From RQOF01 sp964461135 (GTDB taxonomy: Bacteria; Calditrichota; Calditrichia; RBG-13-44-9): 41,983 nucleotides of DNA. Both the position numbers and the translations under genes were made by a program. Positions within the stretch are counted from its first letter, which is position 1, and every line of letters begins with the position of its first letter. Below are positions 25,292 through 33,653 of this stretch, piece by piece. Below the pieces are notes generated by a model. That model was given only the letters and a program-made list of their open reading frames with translations, was not told the DNA's origin and did no database searches. The stretch spans positions 1-41,983 of the forward strand of contig CAYWTB010000036.1 in NCBI GenBank assembly GCA_964461135.1, read 5' to 3'.

Positions 25292-25912
25292 TTATGAATG
25301 ATATAGCTCTACATAACTGTTCCGCGCACCGGGGACCGCCCCTCTGATAAACAGCAGATTGTTAACGGGATCTACTTTCACCACCCGCAGATTTAAAACA
25401 GAAAGCTGTTCATTTCCCATTTGACCGGCCATGCGCAAGCCTTTATACACGCGGGACGGATCGGAACTTTGTCCCAGAGATCCCGGCGCCCGCAACCTGT
25501 CGGACTGTCCATGGCTCACCGGCCCACCCCTGAAATTATGGCGTTTCACAACACCCGTAAAGCCCCGTCCCTTACTGGTTCCGGTAATCTTAATACAGTC
25601 TCCAGGTTTGAAGATATCCACTTTAACTTCATCACCCACTTTTAATTCATGATCCCTAAAGGGAGTAAACTCTTTCAGTTTCCGGACCGGTTGAACACTG
25701 GCTTTCCTGAAATGTCCCGCCAGAGGTTTGGTTACTTTTTTTTCCTTTTTAGCGTCGAAGCCGAGCTGTACGGCCTCATATCCATCGGTCTTACAGGTTT
25801 TAACCTGGGTAACGTAGCAGGGACCTGCCTCTATTACCGTTACGGGCACAACATTACCTGCATCATCAAAAATTCTGGTCATGCCAATTTTTTTACCCAA
25901 TAAACCGCTCAT
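25292..25912 (-). CDS. rplC: Ribosomal protein L3
   Basis: L3 starts 50S assembly and reaches the peptidyl transferase centre with its central extension. The 206-residue product begins MSGLLGKKIGMTRIFDDAG. It has the conserved loop KRHNFRGGPVSHGQSDRLR, whose Gln is the usual methylation site in related proteins, and DPSRVYKGLRMAGQMG. GGAG lies 9-10 nt before the ATG. Confidence 0.98.
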   Translation of the reverse strand: MSGLLGKKIGMTRIFDDAGNVVPVTVIEAGPCYVTQVKTCKTDGYEAVQLGFDAKKEKKVTKPLAGHFRKASVQPVRKLKEFTPFRDHELKVGDEVKVDIFKPGDCIKITGTSKGRGFTGVVKRHNFRGGPVSHGQSDRLRAPGSLGQSSDPSRVYKGLRMAGQMGNEQLSVLNLRVVKVDPVNNLLFIRGAVPGARNSYVELYHS

Positions 25913-25936
25913 TTTTTATATCTCCACTGTATCAAA

Positions 25937-26245
25937 TCAGGTTTTAATTTCGATATCCACGCCGGCCGGTAATTCCAGTTTCATCAACTGGTCAATGGTC
26001 TTATTCGTCGCATTATGAATATCTATCAGACGTTTATGAATCCTGCGTTCAAACTGCTCCCTGGATTTCTTATCCACATGGGGTGAGCGTAAAACCGTAA
26101 ACACGCTCCGATTGGTTGGCAGAGGAATCGGTCCCGAGATTAAGGCACCCGTTGCCTTCGCCGTAGTAATTATCTTTTCTGCCGACTTATCAATTAAATG
26201 ATAATCATATGCTTTTAATTTAATTCGTATACTTTGACCAGCCAC
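25937..26245 (-). CDS. rpsJ: Ribosomal protein S10, GTG start
   Basis: S10 is a 30S head protein that also works as NusE in antitermination with NusB and NusG. The frame opens at an ATG (26251), but the GTG two codons later (26245) gives the canonical start AGQSIRIKLKAYD and has AAGGGT about 6 nt upstream; for the ATG that sequence would be too close. The product is 102 residues and contains PIPLPTNRSVFTVLRSPHVDKKSREQFE. It follows fusA by 11 bp. Confidence 0.93.
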   Translation of the reverse strand: MAGQSIRIKLKAYDYHLIDKSAEKIITTAKATGALISGPIPLPTNRSVFTVLRSPHVDKKSREQFERRIHKRLIDIHNATNKTIDQLMKLELPAGVDIEIKT

Positions 26246-26256
26246 TTGCATACCCT

Positions 26257-28350
26257 TTATTTTTTAATCTTTCTTCCTACTACAGTTTCTATAATCTGGT
26301 CCGCAATATTCTGCGGAATCATATCGTAGTGATCAAATTGCATGGTGTAAATCGCCCGTCCCTGGGTTAATGAACGTAATGAAGTCGCATATCCGAACAT
26401 ATCACTCAGGGGAACAAAGCATTCCACGACCTGGGCGTCTTTACGCGGAAGAATTCCGGTCACTTTTCCGCGCCGGGAATTTAAATCCCCGATAACATCT
26501 CCCAGATATTCTTCAGGAACTACAATTTCCACTTCCATAATGGGTTCCAGTAAAATTGCACCGGCTTTTTTCAAGGCATTCTTTACTGCCATGGAACCGG
26601 CAATTTTAAATGCCATTTCACTGCTATCCACATCGTGATAGGAGCCATCCATCAGCCGTACTTTCACATCCACCACCGGGTATCCGGCGAGAACACCGTT
26701 TCTGAAAGCTTCCTCCACACCCTGCTTTACCGATGGAATAAACTCTTTGGGAATCACTCCACCTACAATTTTATTTTCAAATTCAAACCCGGCGCCTTTG
26801 GTATTGGGTTCGGCCTCGATGGCCACATGACCATACTGACCTCTTCCTCCGGACTGCCTTATAAACTTACCTTCAGCCTCCACCGCCCTGGTGATCGTTT
26901 CCTTATATGCAACCTGCGGTTTGCCAACCCGTGCACCCACCCTGAATTCTCTCAACAAACGATCAATTATGATTTCCAGGTGCAATTCCCCCATTCCGCT
27001 GATCAGAGTTTCGCCTGTTTCCTCATCATACGAAACCCGAAAGGTGGGGTCTTCATCACTCAATTTGCTTAATGAATCACTCAGTTTTTCCTGGTCCACT
27101 TTGGATTTCGGTTCGATAGAAACCGATATTACCGGTTCGGGAAAATGCATGGATTCCAGGATGATGGGTTTATCCGGTGCGGAAAGGGTTTCCCCGGTGC
27201 GGGTATTTTTAAAACCCACCGCGGCCGCAATTTCACCCGTGGCTACCATTTCGACGTCTTCCCGGTGGTTTGCATGCATCCTTAAAATCCGTCCGAGCCG
27301 TTCCCGCTTGCCGTTATTGGCATTGAAAACATATGAACCGCTTTTTGCCATACCGGAATAGACCCGAAAATACGTTAGACGGCCCACATAGGGATCGGTC
27401 ATGATCTTAAAAGCCAGTGCAGTAAAAGGATCATCATCACTAACCTTGCGAACCACTTCTTTTTCGGATCGCGGATCGATTCCCTTAACCGGCAGAACGT
27501 CCTCCGGAGAAGGAAGATAATCGATCACCGCATCCAGCAGCCGCTGAATACCTTTATTCTTAAAAGCAGAACCCAGCAGAACCGGTACAATGTCACATTT
27601 CAGGGTACCGATGCGGATGGCGGCTTTAATCTGCTGCCCGGTAATTTCCTTGCCTTCAAGGTAAGATTCCATTAAATGATCATCATATTCTGATGCAACC
27701 TCAATAAGATGCGTCCGGTATTCATCAACTTTCGACTGCAGATCTCGCGGTATTTCCTGTTCAATCCAGGTAGATCCCAGACTGGTTTCGTCATAGATAA
27801 CCGCTTTCATCTTAACCAGATCTACCAGACCGGTAAATAAGTCCCCTTCTCCCAGTGGAATCTGCAAAGCAACCGGTTTGGCACCCAGCCGGATTTTAAT
27901 CATATCCAGCACATTATAAAAATCAGCTCCGATCCGGTCCATTTTATTGACAAAGGCAATGCGCGGCACCAAGTACCGATCTGCCTGGCGCCACACCGTT
28001 TCGGACTGTGGTTCCACACCGCCGACGGCACAGAACAAGGCGACCGCCCCATCCAGTACCCGCAGAGATCTTTCAACTTCCGCCGTAAAATCCACATGGC
28101 CGGGTGTGTCAATGATATTTATCCGATAATCTCTCCAGGAACAGGTAGTGGCAGCGGAAGTAATAGTGATTCCGCGCTCCTTTTCCTGTTCCATCCAATC
28201 CATGGCTGTAGATCCTTCATGAACTTCACCCATGCGGTGCAGGCGCCCGGTATAATAGAGAATACGTTCGGTAGTGGTAGTTTTTCCCGCATCAATGTGG
28301 GCCATAATACCAATGTTTCTCGTTTTTTCTAATGGAAATCTCGCCGCCAT
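26257..28350 (-). CDS. fusA: Elongation factor G
   Basis: EF-G is the GTPase that drives translocation and, with RRF, ribosome recycling. The 697-residue protein has G motifs AHIDAGKT (17-24), RGITI (59-63), DTPGH (81-85) and NKMD (135-138). Domain II includes YVGRLTYFRVYSG, and domain IV has the GGRGQYGHV loop. The length and organisation are those of canonical EF-G. GAGG lies about 11 nt before the ATG. The gene joins the str genes directly to the S10 genes, with no tuf copy between. Confidence 0.98.
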   Translation of the reverse strand: MAARFPLEKTRNIGIMAHIDAGKTTTTERILYYTGRLHRMGEVHEGSTAMDWMEQEKERGITITSAATTCSWRDYRINIIDTPGHVDFTAEVERSLRVLDGAVALFCAVGGVEPQSETVWRQADRYLVPRIAFVNKMDRIGADFYNVLDMIKIRLGAKPVALQIPLGEGDLFTGLVDLVKMKAVIYDETSLGSTWIEQEIPRDLQSKVDEYRTHLIEVASEYDDHLMESYLEGKEITGQQIKAAIRIGTLKCDIVPVLLGSAFKNKGIQRLLDAVIDYLPSPEDVLPVKGIDPRSEKEVVRKVSDDDPFTALAFKIMTDPYVGRLTYFRVYSGMAKSGSYVFNANNGKRERLGRILRMHANHREDVEMVATGEIAAAVGFKNTRTGETLSAPDKPIILESMHFPEPVISVSIEPKSKVDQEKLSDSLSKLSDEDPTFRVSYDEETGETLISGMGELHLEIIIDRLLREFRVGARVGKPQVAYKETITRAVEAEGKFIRQSGGRGQYGHVAIEAEPNTKGAGFEFENKIVGGVIPKEFIPSVKQGVEEAFRNGVLAGYPVVDVKVRLMDGSYHDVDSSEMAFKIAGSMAVKNALKKAGAILLEPIMEVEIVVPEEYLGDVIGDLNSRRGKVTGILPRKDAQVVECFVPLSDMFGYATSLRSLTQGRAIYTMQFDHYDMIPQNIADQIIETVVGRKIKK

Positions 28351-28375
28351 TTACTTCAAACCTCAGGTCAAAAAC

Positions 28376-28843
28376 TTACCACCTGAAATGTGCAAAAGCC
28401 TTGTTGGCCTCTGCCATTCTGTGTGTATCTTCTTTCTTTTTTACGGACGTGCCCTCATTTTTAAAGGCAGCCATGAGTTCATTTGCCAGACGTTCTGCCA
28501 TGGTTCTCTCGGAACGCTTTTTGGAAAATCCCACCAGCCAACGGATGGCCAGTGAACGCCGTCGTTTTTCACGAACCTCTACCGGAATCTGATAAGTAGC
28601 ACCGCCAACACGGCGTGAACGGACCTCCAGAATCGGAGCAGTATTATCCATGGCTTTCTTGAATACTGCCAGAGGATCCTGTTTCATCTTCTCTTCGATA
28701 AGGTCCATGGCGGTATAAAAAATGGTCTCCGCCTTACTTTTTTTGCCCTTCAAAATCAGGCCGTTAATAAACTTGCTAACTAGTTCACTCTTGTATTTCG
28801 GATCGGGCAATACTTCTCGTTCAGGTGCTTTTCTACGCCTCAT
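28376..28843 (-). CDS. rpsG: Ribosomal protein S7
   Basis: S7 nucleates the 30S head and contacts E-site tRNA. The 155-residue product begins MRRRKAPEREVLPDPKY and has VRSRRVGGATYQIPVEV and KKREDTHRMAEANKAFAHFRW-type C-terminus (read here as KKKEDTHRMAEANKAFAHFRW). GAGG lies 6 nt before the ATG. It is 17 bp after rpsL. Confidence 0.98.
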   Translation of the reverse strand: MRRRKAPEREVLPDPKYKSELVSKFINGLILKGKKSKAETIFYTAMDLIEEKMKQDPLAVFKKAMDNTAPILEVRSRRVGGATYQIPVEVREKRRRSLAIRWLVGFSKKRSERTMAERLANELMAAFKNEGTSVKKKEDTHRMAEANKAFAHFRW

Positions 28844-28860
28844 AAGTTCCTCAATTACGT

Positions 28861-29235
28861 TTATTTCTTGGGCCTCTTAGTTCCATATTTGGAACGACTC
28901 TGCATTCTGTCATTAACGCCACCGGTATCCAGCGTTCCTCGGATTATATGATACCGTACACCAGGTAAATCTTTTACACGCCCGCCACGGATAAGGACAA
29001 TGGAATGTTCCTGCAGATTATGTCCTTCACCGGGAATATAAGCGGTTACCTCGATACCATTAGTCAGCCGCACACGGGCTACTTTCCGCAACGCTGAATT
29101 CGGTTTTTTGGGGGTAGTGGTGTACACTCGTGTACAAACACCCCGTTTTTGCGGTGAACCGCCCAGTGCCGGAGCTTTGTTCTTTTTTTCCACCTGTTTT
29201 CGGCCGTACCGAATGAGCTGATTAATCGTTGGCAA
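28861..29235 (-). CDS. rpsL: Ribosomal protein S12, TTG start
   Basis: S12 monitors codon pairing at the decoding site. The 124-residue product starts PTINQLIRYGRKQ from a TTG codon with AGGAGG 5 nt upstream. It keeps TPKKPNSALRKV (K43, K44) and RVKDLPGVRYH (K88, and the Asp that RimO modifies in other bacteria). The lysines whose change gives streptomycin resistance are therefore wild type. The 90 bp before it hold a palindrome but no clear promoter. Confidence 0.97.
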   Translation of the reverse strand: MPTINQLIRYGRKQVEKKNKAPALGGSPQKRGVCTRVYTTTPKKPNSALRKVARVRLTNGIEVTAYIPGEGHNLQEHSIVLIRGGRVKDLPGVRYHIIRGTLDTGGVNDRMQSRSKYGTKRPKK

Positions 29236-29304
29236 TGAAGCCTCCTAAGTAATGTTTCAAAAAACCACAGACTTAAAAGTTAATAAATATACCCTGTTTT
29301 TACA

Positions 29305-29324
29305 ATGCATTTTTAAAAATGCAT
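29305..29324. repeat. Perfect 20-bp palindrome between rpoC and rpsL
   Basis: The sequence ATGCATTTTTAAAAATGCAT is a perfect inverted repeat with 10-bp arms and no spacer. It starts one base after the rpoC stop codon. It could be a protein-binding site or a weak AT-rich hairpin separating the rif and str parts. It lacks the GC-rich stem of a standard terminator. Confidence 0.6.
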
Positions 29325-29325
29325 A

Positions 29326-32300
29326 TTACTTGACAGGCACCGGTTCAGTTACTTCAGCCTCTTTTCCGGCTTCGGTTTTTATATCAATATGAAGCTGTTC
29401 AAATTTCTTCATACCGGTACCGACCGGGATAAGATTACCTACAATAACATTCTCCTTCAATCCAAACAGAAAGTCCACTTTTCCGGCAACCGCCGCTTCC
29501 GTGAGAACACGGGTGGTCTCCTGGAAGGATGCCGCACTGATGAAACTGTCTGTTGTAAGAGCAGCCTGAGTAATGCCCAGAAGAATCGGTTCGGAAGTAG
29601 CCGGTTCGGCATCGCGTGCCTCGGCCAGATTCTTTTCGGCTTTTTGTAATTGCCTGTTTGTATACTCAAATTTGAGTTTATCAACCAGTTGCCTTTTCCT
29701 GAAGCGGGAATCTCCCGGTTCGGTGATAACCACCTTGTTGCGGATCTTTTCATTTTCATCCTTGAAGAACACCTTATTGATGGTATCACCTTCCAGGAAC
29801 CGGGTGTCTCCAGGATCCAGCACTCGCACCCGCTGCATCATCTGGCGTGCAATGACTTCGATATGTTTGTCGTCAATGCTCACACCCTGCAACCGGTATA
29901 CTTCCTGGATTTCATTCACCAGGTACTCCTGCACTTTGTTGGGTCCCAGAATCTGCAATATGTCCTGTGGGGCAATGGAACCTTCCGTGAGCATCTCCCC
30001 GGCTTTTACATAATCTCCATTATGAACCAGCACGTGCATGCTATACGGCACCTGATATTTCTTCTTTTCCAGCGTTCCTTCCACAATTATTTCACGGATA
30101 CCGCGCTTAATAGTACCGAACCGTACCATACCATCAATTTCGCTGACAATAGCCTGTTCTTTGGGTTTCCGTGCTTCAAAGAGCTCCGCCACCCGCGGCA
30201 GACCACCGGTGATATCCCTGGTTTTACCAATCTCGCGCGGGATCCTGGCAATCACTGCGCCGGCTTTTATTTTCTGGCCATCACTTACCCGGATCTGTGC
30301 CTTGACCGGTAAAATATGAGTCAAGATCTCATTGTCCTCATCATCCACAATTTTAATATGGGGACTTAAATTCTTGTTTCGGGATTCGATGATCACCCGC
30401 TGTTTCTGAAGGGTATGCTCATCAAGTTCTTCACGGGCAGTAACATTTTCAACGATATCCACAAACTTTATTACTCCTGCTTTCTCAGACAGAATTACGG
30501 TGGAATAAGGATCCCATTCAAACAGAACCTCACCCTTCTTAACTTCTTCTCCGTCTTTTACCTTCACATTGGCACCGGCCGGAACCGTATACTTAACCAC
30601 CGAACGCTCCTGTCCATCCAGAATATGAATCTTTCCATATTGCCCGATGGATACGGTCTTGGGAACAACATTACCTTCCTCATCCTGTTCTTCGCCTTCC
30701 AGCACCCGCAGGTTCTCAGTTTTCACTTTTCCATCAAAACGGGCGAATACCTGGGATTGCGCTGCAATGCGTCCGGAAATACCACCGATATGGAAAGTCC
30801 TGAGAGTAAGCTGTGTGCCTGGTTCGCCGATGCTCTGCGCTGCCATAATACCGACTGCCTCTCCTATAGTCACAAGTCGCCCGGTCGCCAGATTTCGGCC
30901 GTAACAGAGACCACAAACCCCGCGTTCTGCTTCACAGGTTAATACCGACCTGATTTTAATGGATTCAATAGATGATTCTTCGATCATGATCGCTTTTTCT
31001 TCATCGATAACAGAACCGGCAGAGATAATCAGTTCTCCGGTAATCGGATCAAATACATCATCCACCGATACACGTCCCAGAACACGGTCTGCCAGTGATT
31101 CAATCACCCGTTCACCTTCCTTAATAGGATAGGTTTCGATTCCCAGAATGGTACCGCAATCGTATTCTGTAATCACCACATCCTGCGCCACGTCTACCAG
31201 ACGACGAGTCAGATACCCGGCGTCAGCTGTTTTTAGCGCCGTATCCGCAAGACCTTTTCGGGCTCCGTGCGTGGAAATAAAATATTCCTGAACCGTTAAT
31301 CCTTCAAAGAAATTGGCGGTAATCGGGTTTTCAATAATTTCACCGGTCTGCCCGGTAAGTGTTTTTTGAGGTTTTGCCATCAGACCGCGCATTCCTGCTA
31401 GCTGCCGGATCTGTTCCTTACTTCCTCTGGCACCGGAATCGGACATCATATACAGGGAGTTGAAACCGTCTTTGTGATCCTTCAGAATTTTGAATAATTC
31501 TGCGGATACCTGCTCGGTGACACGGGTCCAGATATCAATTACTTTATTATATCGTTCACCATCGGTGATAATACCCATCTGGTACTGATTTTCCAGCTGA
31601 CGAACCTCATCATAAGCCTGAGTAATTATTTTTTCCTTGTTCTCGGGAATCACGATATCATCAAGCCCGATACTGGAACCTGCCAGGGTGGAATAACGGA
31701 ATCCTAGCTCCTTGAGATTGTCCAGAAACCTCACCGTTCCCAGGTTGCCGATATTCTTCATCACCTGGGAAATCAGACTTTCCAGGTTCTTCTTGGTCAG
31801 GGTATAATTGATAAATCCCATCTCGGACGGGACAATACGATTGAATATAACACGGCCAATAGTGGTTTCAATCAGTTCACCGTTTATCCGGACTTTGATG
31901 TTGGCATGAAGTCCAATTTTTTTATCATTATAAGCAATAATCACTTCCTGCTGAGAAGAAAATACTTTGCCTTCCCCCTTCTCGCCAGCTCTATCCTTGG
32001 TTACATAATAGCAACCCAGAACCATATCCTGTGACGGCACGGCCAGAGGACGGCCATTAGCTGGAGAAAGAATATTATGAGAAGAGAGCATTAACAGCCG
32101 CGCTTCCATTTGCGCCTCATACGACAGAGGAATGTGCACGGCCATCTGGTCACCATCGAAATCTGCATTGAAAGCTGCACAAACCAACGGATGAATCTCA
32201 ATGGCTTTTCCTTCAATCAGCACCGGTTGAAATGCCTGAATACCCAGGCGGTGGAGTGTGGGTGCCCGGTTCAGAAGAACAGGATGTTCACCAACGATCT

Positions 32301-33600
32301 CTTCCAGCACCTCGAACACGATGGCATCACGTTTTTCAACGATTCGCTTGGCGCTTTTAACCGTTTTAACAACTTTTCTTTCCTGCAGTTTTCTGATAAT
32401 AAAAGGTTTGAAAAGTTCGACGGCCATTTCCTTCGGCAAACCACATTCATAAAGTTTTAATTTCGGACCCACCACAATTACTGAACGTCCCGAGTAGTCC
32501 ACCCTCTTTCCAAGAAGATTCAGACGGAATCGGCCCTGTTTACCTCTAAGCATATCAGAGAGAGATTTCAGGGGACGATTGCCGTCACTGCGCACAGCCG
32601 TCGTCCTCTTGGTATTGTCAAAAAGGGCATCTACCGATTCCTGAAGCATCCTTTTTTCATTACGGAGAATTACCTCAGGAGCTTTGATATCGATCAATTT
32701 CTTGAGCCGGTTGTTGCGAATGATGACCCGGCGGTAAAGATCATTAAGATCACTGGTAGCAAATCTGCCGCCTTCCAGCGGAACCAGCGGACGCAATTCC
32801 GGGGGTATTACAGGGATAACATCCATCACCATCCATTCCGGTTTATTCTTTAATTCACCGTTTTCCCGGGTACGAAATGCTTCCACTACTTTGAGACGTT
32901 TAAGCGCTTCATATTTTTTCTGTTTTGATTTTTCAGTTTTCAGAACATTTCGCAGTTCTTCAGAAAGTTCTTCAATATCAATCCGCCGAAGCATTTCGCG
33001 AATAGCTTCACCACCCATACCTGCGACAAATCTGTCAGGATTTTCTTCCGGCAGATTTCTTTCCTCCGGAGATAAACCTTCCAGAACATTCATGTATTCT
33101 TCTTCTGTTAGTACGTCACCGACTTTGAAACTGGTCTTGCCGGGCTGGATAACCACATACGCTTCATAATAGATAATTTTCTCCAGATACTTGGGAGAAA
33201 TGTTGAGCAGGTACCCAATTTTTGTGGGCGTGGAACGGAAATACCAGATATGTACAATTGGCACAGCCAGGCTGATATGACCCATCCGTTCACGTCTGAC
33301 GGCTTTAGTGGTCACTTCAACACCACAGCGGTCACAAATAATACCTTTGTAGCGTATACGTTTATACTTGCCGCAGTGACATTCCCAATCCTTCACCGGT
33401 CCGAAAATCTTCTCACAGAAAAGACCATCTTTTTCCGGTTTGAAGGACCGATAATTTATTGTTTCAGGTTTGGTTACTTCGCCATAACTTTTTTCAAGGA
33501 TGGCATTCGGAGACGCCAGACCGATAGAAATTTTTGAAATCTGTCCCTTCCTGGAAAGGTTATTCGGACCAAACCTTTCTTTGACATCTAATCTATTCAT
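29326..33600 (-). CDS. rpoC: RNA polymerase beta' subunit
   Basis: Beta' carries the catalytic magnesium triad in NADFDGDQMAVH, here D480, D482 and D484. The 1424-residue protein has the N-terminal zinc ribbon (C74, C76, C89, C92) and the second zinc site (C815, C889, C896, C899). Both are at almost the same spacing as in E. coli. Other features are RFRLNLLGKRVDYSGRSVIVVGP and the trigger-loop region EYFISTHGARKGLADTALKTADAGYLTRRL. The ATG lies 53 bp after rpoB with only a distant AAGG. Nothing suggests a split or truncated subunit. Confidence 0.98.
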   Translation of the reverse strand: MNRLDVKERFGPNNLSRKGQISKISIGLASPNAILEKSYGEVTKPETINYRSFKPEKDGLFCEKIFGPVKDWECHCGKYKRIRYKGIICDRCGVEVTTKAVRRERMGHISLAVPIVHIWYFRSTPTKIGYLLNISPKYLEKIIYYEAYVVIQPGKTSFKVGDVLTEEEYMNVLEGLSPEERNLPEENPDRFVAGMGGEAIREMLRRIDIEELSEELRNVLKTEKSKQKKYEALKRLKVVEAFRTRENGELKNKPEWMVMDVIPVIPPELRPLVPLEGGRFATSDLNDLYRRVIIRNNRLKKLIDIKAPEVILRNEKRMLQESVDALFDNTKRTTAVRSDGNRPLKSLSDMLRGKQGRFRLNLLGKRVDYSGRSVIVVGPKLKLYECGLPKEMAVELFKPFIIRKLQERKVVKTVKSAKRIVEKRDAIVFEVLEEIVGEHPVLLNRAPTLHRLGIQAFQPVLIEGKAIEIHPLVCAAFNADFDGDQMAVHIPLSYEAQMEARLLMLSSHNILSPANGRPLAVPSQDMVLGCYYVTKDRAGEKGEGKVFSSQQEVIIAYNDKKIGLHANIKVRINGELIETTIGRVIFNRIVPSEMGFINYTLTKKNLESLISQVMKNIGNLGTVRFLDNLKELGFRYSTLAGSSIGLDDIVIPENKEKIITQAYDEVRQLENQYQMGIITDGERYNKVIDIWTRVTEQVSAELFKILKDHKDGFNSLYMMSDSGARGSKEQIRQLAGMRGLMAKPQKTLTGQTGEIIENPITANFFEGLTVQEYFISTHGARKGLADTALKTADAGYLTRRLVDVAQDVVITEYDCGTILGIETYPIKEGERVIESLADRVLGRVSVDDVFDPITGELIISAGSVIDEEKAIMIEESSIESIKIRSVLTCEAERGVCGLCYGRNLATGRLVTIGEAVGIMAAQSIGEPGTQLTLRTFHIGGISGRIAAQSQVFARFDGKVKTENLRVLEGEEQDEEGNVVPKTVSIGQYGKIHILDGQERSVVKYTVPAGANVKVKDGEEVKKGEVLFEWDPYSTVILSEKAGVIKFVDIVENVTAREELDEHTLQKQRVIIESRNKNLSPHIKIVDDEDNEILTHILPVKAQIRVSDGQKIKAGAVIARIPREIGKTRDITGGLPRVAELFEARKPKEQAIVSEIDGMVRFGTIKRGIREIIVEGTLEKKKYQVPYSMHVLVHNGDYVKAGEMLTEGSIAPQDILQILGPNKVQEYLVNEIQEVYRLQGVSIDDKHIEVIARQMMQRVRVLDPGDTRFLEGDTINKVFFKDENEKIRNKVVITEPGDSRFRKRQLVDKLKFEYTNRQLQKAEKNLAEARDAEPATSEPILLGITQAALTTDSFISAASFQETTRVLTEAAVAGKVDFLFGLKENVIVGNLIPVGTGMKKFEQLHIDIKTEAGKEAEVTEPVPVK

Positions 33601-33653
33601 AGATGGATTTTCCTTTTTTATTGTGAATAAAAAATGCCTGCTTTGTCATCTTA

